A stretch of 64,000 nucleotides of DNA from Adiantum capillus-veneris (Eukaryota; Streptophyta; Polypodiopsida; Polypodiales; Pteridaceae). The stretch is from positions 59,995,619-60,059,618 of the forward strand of contig CM043952.1 in NCBI GenBank assembly GCA_014529385.2, read 5' to 3'. The notes below the pieces were generated by a model. The model was given only the letters and a program-made list of their open reading frames with translations. It ran no database searches and was not told the origin of the DNA. The position numbers and the translations under genes were made by a program. This document shows, piece after piece, positions 1-11,132 of the stretch (position 1 is its first letter; every line of letters starts with the position of its first letter).

Positions 1-115
1 GTCGGAGCTCGATGCATCGCAAGATTCTGTGTTTATACAAAAATCAAAGTAATAAGAATACATGATTCATCGCGTTTTAAGAAACGCCATAGTTAAGATT
101 GGATTCGAAACTCAC

Positions 116-1011
116 AAACTCATAGCGAAATGTGTCGAAGCCTCCGCTGCCAAGATGAGATGTCCCCCTGGTCATCTGTCGTACGTGTGCGGCCTCACAC
201 TGCTGTCTAAACCGCGTGTCCGTTGTCCGCTCATCCTCCCTGATCTGCAGCCACGTCTTGTGTGGAATGCTCGAAGGCTTCGGCGAGCCGGTCCTGAAAG
301 CCTTCCGAGCTACATCTCGTCGATGTTTCACGGTGTCCCGTGCAACACCCTTGATCCACCTCCTCGGAACAACGGAAGAACCCGGAGCAGGCTGGTACTC
401 TCTCAGGATGGTCTCCACTATGTAATTGACTTTGTCCCCATCCTGATCACCCCAAGACGTCAGAAGGCTAGTAGAAAACTGCAGCTCCGCGAGCTGGCGA
501 ATCCGCTGTCGCATCTCAGTCCCGACTCTATCCATGTCAACAGAACCATCTTCCTATACAGTATAGAGCTTGGAGGCACTAGGATCGTGTGCCCCCCAAG
601 GTGTCCGAGGTGTGCCAAGAGGTGTGTCGAGAGGTGTGCCTGGGTAGGACGGGGGTCGTGAGCGAGGAGGGGTCGAAGCATCTGTGGACCCTCCTCCACA
701 GCAACCACCACCTCCACCTGACGATCGTCGAGATCGACGAGTGCGCCTGTGCTACGGAGATGAGGACGTACCCGCCTCTGTCCCACCCCTAGGTGTCGAA
801 GCGGCCGTGATGGGAGAAGCAGGCGTCGTATCCATAGGCGTCCTCCCCCCCATAGGCGTTCCCCCCTAGGCGTCGGACCCTCCGGTGTGAAGCCCGGAGA
901 CGTAGTACCCGTGCCTCTGGCTACCCAGTACTGAGAAGCCTCTGCCATCTGAGTAGGCGTCATCCGTACATCTGCACTCATGGAAGCGGGATCTGGAATC
1001 TGGTATGCCAT
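116..1011 (-). pseudogene. Transposase_24 (Ptta/En/Spm type) gene of the outer CACTA, broken
   Basis: This is the second gene of the outer CACTA, likely a DNA-binding accessory protein equivalent to TNPA that recognises subterminal repeats. The frame closed at 535 contains the family signature ending HLGSGGFDTF before a GTGAGT donor at 115, so the last exon lies beyond the window start. An N-terminal frame starts at 1011 (MAYQIPDP) just after an acceptor-like CAG and is Pro/Thr rich. It runs in a different frame from the conserved part, so a frameshift lies between about 860 and 535. The same architecture is seen in the inner element at 11880-13185. Assignment to the family is by motif recognition only. 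Confidence 0.7.
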
Positions 1012-1118
1012 ACTAAAGTCCTGCACAAAGAAAGCAAAATAAAGCGTCAAAACACAATTGTTTAAATTAACTTTAAGCTTAATTTTAAATCAACGTCTTC
1101 ACACAAACACTTACAGGC

Positions 1119-2447
1119 CTAGGCCTCGACGAGTGAGGCATCATCGATAAGATCTTGCACCGTATCATCGTCTATCTCTAATTGCAAACATAACTCTGCC
1201 CCAACTCGTTCTGGCAGATTGTCTTCATCCATTGCATCTTCATCTACAAGTGTCAATTCTGGCTCGTCTACATCATCCCTTGTATATCTGTCAGCTTCCT
1301 CTGCCATACCTTCGTCCATCTCATCTAATGTCACAGTAGTATGGACGTCGTCTGACTGACTTTCCTCCAAGAGATCTTGCCCTTCAAATAATTGTTTATT
1401 TCTTGGAGCAACCTGAACCACAAACCACCATTGTCGCTCTCGAGGGTCCGGTACAAAGACTACTTGCTCGCAATGTTCGGGGAGAGCAAATGTGTCGCTC
1501 GCATCTGTCCAAATCTTTGTAGAATCTATTTGCACAAGTTTGTTTCCACCTCTGCGTACCGTTTCATTGTGACCAGAAGTAATCACCTTGAACCACTTCA
1601 CATCCAACAAAAACATCTCAAACCGCCTGAAGCTTACTTTCAGGATGTCTGACACCAGACCACAGTAATCCAGGTTGCTAGTGCTTTCATTCGTGTCTCT
1701 AGCACTGGCCCTGCTCTTTTGCATGAAACTAACCATTACCCCACTGTCAAACGTGTTTCTTCTGCTGTCAATTTGTTGTGTTCTGAAATTCTTTCCATGC
1801 GACCACAGTGCCATGTATGTATGATAATTCCAATCACATCCAATAGCCAGCTCTTCCTCTTCTAGAGATATGGGTTCTCCGATCTGTCGAGCTGCTCTCA
1901 CTGTCTTGTCCAACCATGCCATTGTAGGGAATTCAGGTCGAGCAGCGAGATAGTCTGGCAAGGGTAAGCCTCTAGTCGTTCGACTTCGCCTGAAATCCTG
2001 TCGCTCCCTGTTGCGTCTCTCTTTCTCTTCTTCGTACCTTTCAAGCCATTTTTGCATCGGCGCTGAATTTAGTATACAGAACTTCATGATCTTTTCTCGC
2101 ATGGCCAGGTTCATTTTCTTCATTTTCTTCGGCCAGGTTTATTTTCTGGAACAGGTTGCCCCTCATGTTGCTCCCATCGGCGACGTCACTCTTGTACATG
2201 CATAGGACGACATTCGACGCGACCAAGCTGACCTTCGCGCAAGTGATGGCCATCTGGAAGATAACGGTGGTGGCCTTGATAAATTGTCTTTCGAAGAGAG
2301 GCAGAATAGCGCACATCCAAAGACTGCCCGCAAATTGGACATGCATTGTATCCCGAAGTTGTTAGCCCTGCATATATTAAAGCATGAATCAGGCCAAGGC
2401 AAAGGGCTTGCAAATAGGGACAATTTTGTAAATCAATAACCATTACC
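1119..2447 (-). pseudogene. tnpD C-terminal half of outer CACTA (Tnp2 end, DUF4216), internally deleted
   Basis: The exon starting at 2367 has a Tnp2 zinc-finger-like segment (TTSGYNACPICG, then YQGHHRYLP). It then jumps, with stops and frame changes, to a 334-residue open frame (2123-1119). That frame begins with the tail of DUF4218 (CILNSAPMQKW) and contains DUF4216 (residues about 145-250: DYCGLVSDILKV, EHCEQVVFVPDP, WWFVVQVAPR), then an acidic tail. Compared with the inner element's tnpD, roughly 300 residues covering the rest of Tnp2 and most of DUF4218 are missing. The two introns that split the DUF4216 region of the inner gene are absent here. The product would be non-functional. Confidence 0.85.
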
Positions 2448-2895
2448 AGAAGCTTCTCCGTATCTTGGCCAATCATGGATAGTCCACTTGAGAAGTCCAT
2501 GGATCCTTGCATGTTGTTGTCCTACTGGTTCAACCGCATCTGCTATGTCGATCCCATGCCATAACTCCTGGAGCTCGTCAACTAGTGCAACTAGATAAAC
2601 ATCCATGTTTTTTGCCTTGAACTTACCAGGTACAATCAAGCTTAATATCAAATGACCCTTCTTGATGGCAAGCCACGGCGGGAGGTTGTAATTGATAAGG
2701 CACACAGGCCAAGTGCTCCATGACGAGCTTCTCAAGCCAAATGGATTGACTCCATCCATTGCCATGCCCAAACGCAAATTATGTGGTTCACTCTTAAAAT
2801 GTGGTCAGGTATCTTCAATGTGTCTCCAAGCCTTTGAATCAACGGGCACCCTAAACGTTGCGTCAGTGGATCTATTCGTAGAATGCCACCGCATA
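2447..2895 (-). pseudogene. Tnp2 transposase core of outer CACTA, truncated by gypsy insertion
   Basis: Reading minus from 2895, the frame opens with MRWHSTNRS, the conserved 'RWH' stretch of Tnp2, and continues through FRVPVDSKAW to LRLGMAMDGVNPFG and NYNLPPWLAIKKGH, LSLIVPGKF, MDVYLVALVDELQELW and LLKWTIHDWPRYGEASG. It ends at a GTAATG donor at 2446, the same place as in the inner element. One in-frame stop lies near 2810-2815. The gypsy LTR abuts the frame exactly at 2896, showing insertion inside a coding exon. Domain identity rests on strong similarity to the Tnp2 family (PF02992) as known. Confidence 0.9.
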
Positions 2896-3572
2896 TGTTG
2901 GGAGAAGAGGGGGAGATCGACCGCTTAGAATATTCAACATAAGCTTTCAATCAATCACCATCAAATTGTCCACCTCTTCTTCCAATTTCCAAGCACACAC
3001 ACACCTAGACTATGACACCCACACACACAGTAAACATAGAATTGACATAGACAAACTTGTAAGAGAGTGTAAGAGATGTGTAAGAGATGGAGACTAGATT
3101 AGCGAGTACACAGCAAAATAACCATAGCTTAAGAGAGTAGAGAAGAGAATTTGCAAGAGAAAGGCCTAAATCTAGCCCCAAACTCCACTGCACCACTCTT
3201 GTGGAGTTGGTATTTAATATATTACTTTGAGTTTAAGGTGCCAAAAATTGAGGCCCCTCTTTTACAACCACTTTACTTTTGCAAATGAGTGAAGCTCATT
3301 AGTTCTTGCATGACCCATAAGGGGAGTTCCCACTACAACTATTTACAGAGCCATAGTGGCTTATTGAAATGATGTTCTAAGATACTGTGCAAATATAAAA
3401 TGGCCAAGAGTAATTGCCGTCGCCTCTTCATCAACTCCCCGCATTCCACTCTACAAAATCATCATCAACCGTCAATTAGTAAAATAAATAGACAGCACAT
3501 AATTAACCATTACGCCCAGCTATCCCAATTGCAGTTAACCACTACAACAGGAGGGTGCCCAGTCTCGTAACA
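2896..3572 (-). repeat. 3' LTR of the gypsy element
   Basis: It begins TGTTGGGAGA and ends CTCGTAACA in plus orientation, so TG...CA on both strands. It matches 9593-10269 at the same length. A polypyrimidine run follows on the right, the polypurine tract of the minus-strand element. Confidence 0.95.
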
Positions 3573-3583
3573 TCCCTCCCACC
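3573..3583 (-). other. Polypurine tract of the gypsy element
   Basis: On the minus strand GGTGGGAGGGA lies directly before the TGTTACGAG start of the 3' LTR. This is the expected primer site for plus-strand DNA synthesis. The same sequence is present in the second copy at 10270-10280. Confidence 0.85.
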
Positions 3584-3620
3584 AAGGATAGCAACTGTCC
3601 TCAGTTGCTCAATAGAGAAA

Positions 3621-3911
3621 TCAACTGGACCGTGAGTGATGGAAAGTGTGGAGAAGGTCGGGAAAGTTGCGAAAAAACTTTTCACGCATCCATTTGGCAT
3701 CCTCTCTAGGGTGGCCCTTGAAAGTCAAAAGGTAACGGTTATAAACCATTCCAGTGCATGTAGTGGTGGTCTCATGGTCAACTATTTTATCAGGGATGAG
3801 TTGCTCTTCTTGGTCTACAAGTGAAGGTGGGTCTTCATAAATGTTGTGTGTAGGTAGGCATCCTCGGAATGGGCTTAAAAGAATAATGTGAAAGGCATGT
3901 GAATGTGCCAA
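3621..3911 (-). pseudogene. C-terminal chromodomain of the gypsy integrase, out of frame
   Basis: This 96-residue frame contains the end of integrase ([12 protein letters not shown]) and a chromodomain: EEQLIPDKIVDHETTT, YNRYLLTFKGHP and EDAKWMREKFF. The order aromatic - LTFKGHP - W matches the chromodomain fold found at the C-terminus of chromovirus integrases, where it is thought to steer integration to particular chromatin. It overlaps the integrase frame (ending 3875) in a different frame, so one frameshift separates them, at about the HIH...AFH stretch. The second partial copy (10318-10608) has the same break, so the defect predates the duplication or a shared source copy. Confidence 0.85.
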
Positions 3912-5239
3912 TGTGCAGGTAGGTCTAAACGAAAAGAAACATCATTAATGACAGCTGAAATTTTGAAAGGTCCATAAAAACGAGGAGCAAGCTTAACAAA
4001 GACATAAGTATCAACACTTTTGATCCTTCGTTTTTCGATGCGAAGTAAGACATGATCACCTTCTTTGAATTGGTGTGCCTTGCGGTGCTTGTTAGCATGC
4101 TTGGTGTAAAGTTCTTGTGAGTGTTTAATGGCAAAATGCACACTTGCATAAATATCATGAAAGTCAGTAGTGAAATCATTAGCGGCAGGCACAACATTTG
4201 AAAGACGTGAAGCAGGAGTAGGAAGTGAGTGACCATATACAATTTCAAGTGGAGATTTACCCATGGCAGTGTGAGTGGTGTTGTTGTATGCAAATTGCAA
4301 AATATGTAGGTAATCATCCCATTTCGTAGGTTGAGAAGAAACATAAGCCTTTAACAAGTCAATAATAGTGCGGTTGGTGACTTCGGTTTGACCATTAGAT
4401 TCAAGATGAAATGCAGAAGTGAAGTCAAGTGTAGTGCCAAGATTTTCAAATATAGTAGTCCAAAAAGCACTACAAAATTTTGAGTCTCGATCAGAAATAA
4501 TCACTTTAGGCAAACCATGATGTGGAAAAACAGTCTTCAGAAACAAAAGTGCAGCTTGATGTGCTGTGAGTGTTTTCTTACATGGAACAAAGTACGCTTG
4601 TTTAGAGAAACGATCAATAATAGTCCATATCATGTCGTGTTTGTGTGTTGTGAGTAGGAAACCAGTAACAAAATCCATGGAAATATATTCCCAAGGTCTT
4701 TCAGGAATGGGGAGAGGGTGTAAAAGTCCCAATTTCTTACATGTAGCTGCTTTGATTTTTTGACAAATCAAACAAGTTGACACATACTGTTTAACATCCA
4801 TTCTCATAGTAGGCCAATAGAAATCACGACATAAATTTTGAAAAGTTGCAACAAATCCTCTATGTCCAGTGTAAGGAGGTTTGTGCAATTCTTTAATAAT
4901 TAATGTACGGAAAGGTTTAGTCACACACAATTTTTGTTTGAAATAAAGGAAGTTTTCTTGAATAGTGTATTCGAGAAATGTGTGTACAGAATTATCAAGC
5001 ATGTGCAACCATGTCATTTCGAAGTCAGAATCATGTGCATAAGTGTCTGGCATAGTGTCAAAGGAAGTTCCCGTAATGGTTGGTAGATGATTAAGTGAGG
5101 GTCTTCTACTCAAAGCATCAGCTACAATGTTTTCTTTACCAGGTTGGTATTGAATGTTGGGTTGAAAACTTTGAATAAAAGCGGCCCACTTAATATGTCT
5201 ATCGTCTATTAAGGGCTGAGAAAGTAAATATTTGATACT
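3875..5239 (-). pseudogene. RNase H tail and integrase of the gypsy pol polyprotein
   Basis: The frame runs from just after a TAA (5240-5242) to 3875. It first carries the end of RNase H and the connection (QYQPGKENIVADALSRRPS). Then comes the integrase zinc-binding HHCC domain (HKPPYTGHRGF, then CLICQKIKA) and the DDE core, with D in SMDFVTGF, D in IISDRDSKF and E in NGQTEVTNR. All three catalytic acidic residues are visible. The frame is the same as that of the upstream RT segment, so only the single TAA separates them. After the core it runs to LPAHWHIH and then loses frame before the chromodomain. The enzyme inserts cDNA into the host chromosome. Confidence 0.92.
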
Positions 5240-7276
5240 TTATTGATCAGTTTTAATGATCAAGTCAGTACCCATTACATAGTGTTTCCAGATTTTCAAT
5301 GCATGTACCACAACAGTCAACTCTTTATCATAAGTACTGAACTTTGTTTCAGATGGTTTGAATTTACGACTTTCGAAAGCAATTGGATGGTTATCTTGCA
5401 TAAGGACTGCACCGATACCTTTCCCACTAGCATCAGTGACTACCACAAAAAATGGTTTTTCAAAATCAGGCAATTGCAATACAGGTGCATTAGTCAAAGC
5501 ATATTTAAGTGCATTGAATGAGCCTTCTTGCAAATCAGTCCATTCATAAGGCGTGTTTTTCTTTAATAAGAGAGTCAAATAATGTGCTTTGTAAGCAAAA
5601 TTACGAACAAATTTCCTGTAATAGCTACAAAGACCAATAAAAGATCGTAGCTCATGCAAGTTTTTGGGTCTAGGCCAGGATTGAATGGCTTCAATTTTCT
5701 TTGGATCGACATGTATTCCCTTACCCGATACAATATGTCCCAAATATTCAATTTCAGATTGGAAAAATGAACTCTTTTCAAGATTCAAATACAAGTGATT
5801 TTGTGCAAGCAGATCAAATACACGTGTTAAATGCTGCTTATGCTCTGCTTCAGATTTACTGAATACCAAAATGTCCTCAAAAAATACAATCACAAAATCT
5901 TGATGGTCAATGAAAATGCGATTCATCATGCGTGTGAATGTAGCTGGTGCATTTGTCAAACCAAATGGCATGACAAGAAATTCATAGTGTCCAGTTTGTG
6001 TTCTGAAAGCAGTTTTGTAGACATCATGTTCAAAAATTTTGACTTGGTGATACCCTGATTTAAGGTCAATTTTGCTAAAGATGTGTGCCCCTTTCAGTTT
6101 GTCTAGTAGATCATCCACTCTAGGAATAGGAAACCTATTCTTAATGGTGATCTTGTTTAAAGCCCTGCAGTCGATACACATACGAAAGGTTCCATTTTTC
6201 TTCTTGACAAGAAGTACTGGAACTCCGTATGGTGAACTACTAGGTCGGATTAGGCCTCGGTCAAGTAAATCAGTGATTTGAGTTTGAATTTCCCTGTGTA
6301 CGGTAGGATTTACACGATAAGGTTCTCTACAAGGAGGTTCGCTACCCGGTATGATGTCAATTTTGTGGTCTTCGGGGCGTGATGGTGGAATTCCAGGTGG
6401 CAGATCATGCATGAAACAATCTTTAAATTGTGTGAGAAATTCATCGTGTGTGGAATGACGTGAAGTTTCAGTTTCAGCAGAAATTTGATTTACCAATACT
6501 AGATATGTTTTCCCCTGTTTTCGAATTTCTCGTTTGGCTTGAGTGTGAGAGAGAAGTGGAATTTTTTGTTGTGCCAGTGTTGCTTGGATGGAGAAAGTTT
6601 TATTATTATGAGTGAGTGACATTGTACGTGTTTTATGATTAATCAACGGGTCAAATTCATGACGAAATGGCATTCCCAAAATCATATCAAGACCATGCAA
6701 TGGTGCTACCAAAAATGTACGTGCTTGTGTGAATTCACCAATGCAAACTTCAACAGTGACTTGAGTTTTACAATTAAAACGTTGATTATTAAAAACAGTT
6801 TTGACCTTATGAGGTGATGAAATTTCAGAGAGTGATAGTTGTTGTGCCAATCGTGTGGAAATGAAATCATGGCTACTACCATCATCTAGCAGAATGGTGA
6901 CATTTTCACCCTTAACAGTGCCTTGCACTTTAAACAAAGTGTGAGGAGATATAGGAGTACCTGAGGATGGGTTGTCATCGTTATCATAATCACGATCATA
7001 TCCCTCACCGTAGTTAACTTCCACTTCGTTGTCGTCAGGTATAGAATCTTCGATGAGGTTAAGAGTAGCTTCGTTTGGGCGGTGGTTGTTGAAGGGTTTT
7101 TGATTTGGATTTCTATTGACTCCATTGGAATGGCTATTGGATTGACCATTGCCCTTAGCATGACCATTTGGGCACTTGTCTACATAGTGACCATATTGAA
7201 AGAATTTAAAACACTTCACCTTTTTGTTACCATTAGAATTTGGAGGAGAACGCTGGTTGAAAGGATGTTGGTTGCC
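5240..7276 (-). pseudogene. Gag zinc knuckle, protease, reverse transcriptase and RNase H of the gypsy pol
   Basis: The segment between two in-frame stops encodes, in order, a damaged zinc knuckle (KCFKFFQYGHYVDKCP, second Cys replaced by Phe), a retropepsin-type protease (LLDDGSSHDFIS) and an RT with RCIDCRALNKIT, SKIDLKSGYHQ and VMPFGLTNAPATF. The RT catalytic box reads FFED. The first Asp of the usual YxDD pair is Glu (GAG at 5876-5878), which should abolish or severely weaken activity. RNase H follows (VVTDASGKGIGAVLMQ, TYDKELTVVVHAL). The last in-frame codons before the TAA are KTDQ, where the family normally reads TDHQS, so the stop arises from local rearrangement of a few bases. The identity is certain; the copy is inactive. 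Confidence 0.93.
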
Positions 7277-8109
7277 TCATTGCTGAGTGTTGTTGTGGTT
7301 GTTGCTCGTATGAGGTTGAGCAGTGGTAGGAGGATTGTCAAATCTTCGTCTTTTGAAAAAGGTACGGCTTTGGTGTTTTCTTCTTTCAAAGTTAGGAGAA
7401 AAAGGAGGTCTCTTGTTGCGGTTAGTGTTAGCAGGATGATCAGTGTGAGAGGAATGTCCACCTTTCTTCTTTTCTGCGTTGAGAGCCAAATTAATGGCCT
7501 TTGACAGAGAATCTGGTTCGAAGATATCTACCTCAGCACTAATTTGTAGTGCCAAGCCTGATATGTACTTTCGCTTCAATTTCCTGCGACTAACATGTTC
7601 AATAGCTTGCAATTGAATTAGACAATTCCAAAAACAGTCTGTACATCTTCATTTCTACCCTATCGAAATAAATCCCATTGACGTCGTGCCTTAGCTTTGT
7701 ACTGTGTGGGCAAAAATTGGCGTAAGAACACTTTTTTAAATGCATTCCATGTATGTGGTCTTCTTCCATGTTGTTTGGTGGCGTTCCACCACAATGCAGC
7801 ACTGCTAGTGAGATGATTGGATGCACACTTTACCATTTCACGCTCGGGAAAGTCTTCATCATGAAAGTAGTCATCTAGTTGACTAACCCATGCTAGAACC
7901 GTGCTAGCATCTTTAGTGCCATCAAAATCTTTGAAAGTGAAGGCTTTTCTGCTAATTTTGTTTTTCTTGGGTGCCGGTGCAGATTCGGTGCGTGCAGAAT
8001 GCAATAATTTATCTTCAAGTTCTTGCCTTTGCATGCGTTCATAGGTGAGTGACTGCTGCAAATTTTGAAGTTGCTCTGCAATCGTGGGTGCATGAGGAAG
8101 ATGTGCCAT
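7277..8109 (-). pseudogene. Gag of the gypsy element, two frames
   Basis: The first frame (8109-7660, 149 residues) starts MAHLPHAPTI and contains the Retrotrans_gag signature: KDFDGTKDASTVLAWV, LDDYFHDEDF, ALWWNATKQHG and FLRQFLPTQY. It ends at a stop after RRQWDLFR. Homologous reading continues in another frame from about 7612 (EHVSRRKLKRKYISGLALQI), which is the same frame as pol and is broken by a TGA at 7277-7279. The start at 8109 is the first ATG after a poly-T/poly-C tract and agrees with the N-terminal coiled-coil-like Gln/Leu-rich segment. The protein would form the particle that packages element RNA. Confidence 0.85.
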
Positions 8110-9579
8110 GATTGCGTGCTTTTCTTTTTCTTTTCTTTTCTTTTCTTTTTTTTATATTTAATAAATAATTAAATGGTAATTCTTAAAAAGGCTATTTGAT
8201 GATATTCACAGATGCAATATGCAGAATAAAATAAAATAAATAACAGAAATGTAATGTACTTAGCTGAGAACGAGCGGTGGCGTCCAGTCCAGAATGGCGA
8301 TGCACTAGGAAATTGCCAGAGATTAGACAGTCCGACGGTGCATCAGCTAGCCGGTCGAATTTTTGTAACACTCGACCTCCCGTATCTTCAAAAGATAATG
8401 GTAATTTTAGCTTTTCACTGTAAACTTTGGTTCGTAAAATCGGCTATCTTTGATGATAGCGTGACTTTGAAAATTATCATAACAAAATCCGAACCACCAA
8501 TTAAATGTAGTCCGATATGGTTGACGAGGAATGGACAGCCCATATTTTTCCTTTGAACAACAAGAGAAAGTGCTTGTGTGGCCGAAGGAGTCGGTGGCTT
8601 GAAGTCTTTTAATAATTCGATTGGCGTAATTTGACCAATAAAATTGGAGTTGGGAGAAGAGGGGATGTATATTGGTCCTTATTAAAGGGGGCAAAAGGGT
8701 TTTTTTTTTTTCTTAATTTGGTTGGTTGGCCAATTTAAATGGCAAAAGTTGCAAGTTGTTGCAGTGGGCGGCCGGCCAACACTTTAATCCTCCACCTTTG
8801 GTTTTAAAAAAGGTGTGGAAAGGCTTTTAATATCCTGCATGGCGAATTGGGAAGCTGCGGGCAGCGCGCTGCGTGGAGTTTGGCTCAGAGCGCCGTGCAG
8901 GGGAAGCTTCGGACCGCGAGGAGGTGAGGGCTTTTACCCGGCAGGTCTAGGCGACCGCATCGGTGGCAGCTACGAGTAATTTCATGCAGGTCGTCATCAC
9001 GAGCTGGAGGTCCTTCCCACGGCCGGAATTATAGTTGAGAGCGTTGTTAGGCAGCCCTTCCCACAACAGAATTGAACTGGATGGCGGAATTTGGGGATGA
9101 GGAAGCTCAAGGCAAGGCAAATTACCAAACTTGAAAATTGCCAATCGTTCGAAGCCAAAACCGTCCGATTCTCCAAGCTTTCTTTTTTTTTTTAACCCTC
9201 TTGCCGATTTTTTTGTTCAAAGCCTTGCCGATTTCTTTTGAATTGTGGTCGACATAGCTGTCTGATCCTTGATCGGATTCTACAATCCCTTGCTACTTTC
9301 TTCTTCCCTTCACAGTCCGCAAGGATTAAGTATTAAAATTGAAAGTGAATTCTCGACATACCATCATTTGGGTTGTTATGAAGCCTAGTTGGAAATCAGT
9401 CGTTGAATAGCCACCAATTAACAGGCGAGTTTTTCTTCTGCAATTTTGATCAATTATACTTCGAATTTTTCCACGAGTCCTTGAATTGCAAAATCGATAA
9501 ATTGCGATTGGGATTTTATCGATTAGAGGGACTCCTTCTTAAAATTGAAATCTGGTGCCGATTTATCCTCGAACCTGAA
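8110..9579 (-). other. Untranslated leader of the gypsy element
   Basis: These 1.47 kb between the PBS and gag show no long conserved frame. The strand holds pyrimidine-rich runs (about 8116-8155 and 8700-8712 in plus orientation). It probably contains packaging signals, but nothing specific can be recognised. Confidence 0.5.
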
Positions 9580-9591
9580 GCTCTGATACCA
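9580..9591 (-). other. Primer binding site complementary to initiator-Met tRNA
   Basis: On the minus strand the bases after the LTR read TGGTATCAGAGC, the standard plant retroelement PBS for the 3' end of tRNA-iMet. One base separates it from the LTR end. This fixes the right-hand LTR as the 5' LTR and transcription as minus. Confidence 0.95.
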
Positions 9592-9592
9592 C

Positions 9593-10269
9593 TGTTGGGA
9601 GAAGAGGGGGAGATCGACCGCTTAGAATATTCAACATAAGCTTTCAAGCAATCACCATCAAATTGTCCACCTCTTCTTCCAATTTCCAAGCACACACACA
9701 CCTAGACTATGACACCCACACACTCACTAAACATAGAATTGACATAGACAAACTTGTAAGAGAGTGTAAGAGATGTGTTAGAGATGGAGACTAGATTAGC
9801 GAGTACACAGCAAAATAACCATAGCTTAAGAGAGTAGAGAAGAGAATCTGCAAGAGAAAGACCTAAATCTAGCCCCAAACTCCACTGCACCACTCTTGTG
9901 GAGTTGGTATTTAATATATTGCTTTGAGTTTAAGGTGCCAAAAGTTGAGGCCCCTCTTTTACAACCACTTTACTTTTGCAAATGAGTGAAGCTCATTAGT
10001 TCTTGCATGACCCATAAGGGGAGTTCCCACTACAACTATTTACAGAGCCATAGTGGCTTATTGAAATGATGTTCTAAGATACTGTGCAAATATAAAATGG
10101 CCAAGAGTAATTGCCGTCGCCTCTTCATCAACTCCCCGCATTCCACTCTACAAAATCATCATCAACCGTCAATTAGTAAAATAAATAGACAGCACATAAT
10201 TAACCATTACGCCCAGCTATCCCAATTGCAGCTAACCACTACAATAGGAGGGTGCCTAGTCTCGTAACA
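9593..10269 (-). repeat. 5' LTR of the gypsy element
   Basis: It is 677 bp, the same length as the left LTR, with about 11 substitutions and no indel by eye. It also directly abuts the 3'-end interior of a second copy, so it serves as an LTR shared by two tandem elements. Confidence 0.95.
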
Positions 10270-11132
10270 TCCCTCCCACCAAGGATAGCAACTGTCCTCA
10301 GTTGCTCAATAGAGAAATCAACTGGACCGTGAGTGATGGAAAGTGTGGAGAAGGTCGGGAAAGTTGCGAAAAAACTTTTCACGCATCCATTTGGCATCCT
10401 CTCTAGGGTGGCCCTTGAAAGTCAAAAGGTAACGGTTATAAACCATTCTAGTGCGTGTAGTGGTGGTCTCATGGTCAACTATTTTATCAGGGATGAGTTG
10501 CTCTTCTTGGTCTACAAGTGAAGGTGGGTCTTCATAAATGTGGTGTGTAGGTAGGCATCCTCGGAATGGGCTTAAAAGAATAATGTGAAAGGCATGTGAA
10601 TGTGCCAATGTGCAGGTAGGTCTAAACGAAAAGAAACATCATTAATGACAGCTGAAATTTTGAAAGGTCCATAAAAACGAGGAGCAAGCTTAACAAAGAC
10701 ATAAGTATCAACACTTTTGATCCTTCATTTTTTGATGCGAAGTAAGACATGATCACCTTCTTTGAATTGGTGTGCCTTGCGGTGCTTGTTAGCATGCTTG
10801 GTGTAAAGTTCTTGTGAGTGTTTAATGGCAAAATGCACACTTGCATAAATATCATGAAAGTCAGTAGTGAAATCATCAGCGGGAGACACAACATTTGAAA
10901 GACGTGAAGCAGGAGTAGGAAGTGAGTGACCATATACAATTTCAAATGGAGATTTACCCGTGGCAGTGTGAGTGGTGTTTTTTTATGCAAATTGCAAAAT
11001 GTAGGTAATCATCCAATTTCGTAGGTTGAGAAGAAACATAAGCCTTTAACAAGTCAATAATAGTGCGGTTGGTGACTTCGGTTTGACCATTAGATTCAAG
11101 ATGAAATGCAGAAGTGAAGTCAAGTGTAGTGC
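10270..11132 (-). mobile_element. Truncated second tandem copy of the gypsy interior (chromodomain and end of integrase)
   Basis: The sequence parallels 3573-4437 from the polypurine tract through the chromodomain (10318-10608) into the integrase C-terminus, then stops abruptly at 11132 and gives way to CACTA tnpD sequence. The arrangement LTR - interior - LTR - interior fragment is expected from unequal recombination between elements or LTRs followed by a deletion. The deletion also removed about 30 codons of the outer tnpD. It shares the integrase-chromodomain frameshift with the full copy. Confidence 0.9.

Larger units (their letters stand above)
2896..10269 (-). mobile_element. Full-length chromodomain Ty3/gypsy retrotransposon (chromovirus), defective
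   Basis: The 7374-bp element is transcribed from the minus strand and bounded by two 677-bp LTRs with about 11 differences by eye (about 98% identical), so the insertion is fairly recent. Order: 5' LTR (9593-10269), initiator-Met PBS, 1.47-kb leader, gag, protease, reverse transcriptase, RNase H, integrase, chromodomain, polypurine tract, 3' LTR (2896-3572). Gag from 7612 and the whole pol share one frame, interrupted by a TGA at 7277-7279 and a TAA at 5240-5242. There are further lesions in gag near 7660 and at the integrase-chromodomain join. The left target flank is GCATA; the right side cannot be tested because a second copy follows. Confidence 0.95.

Noticed and set aside
62-661. 199-codon open frame on the plus strand
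   Set aside because: It is antisense to the Transposase_24 gene of the outer CACTA, which has the recognisable signature.
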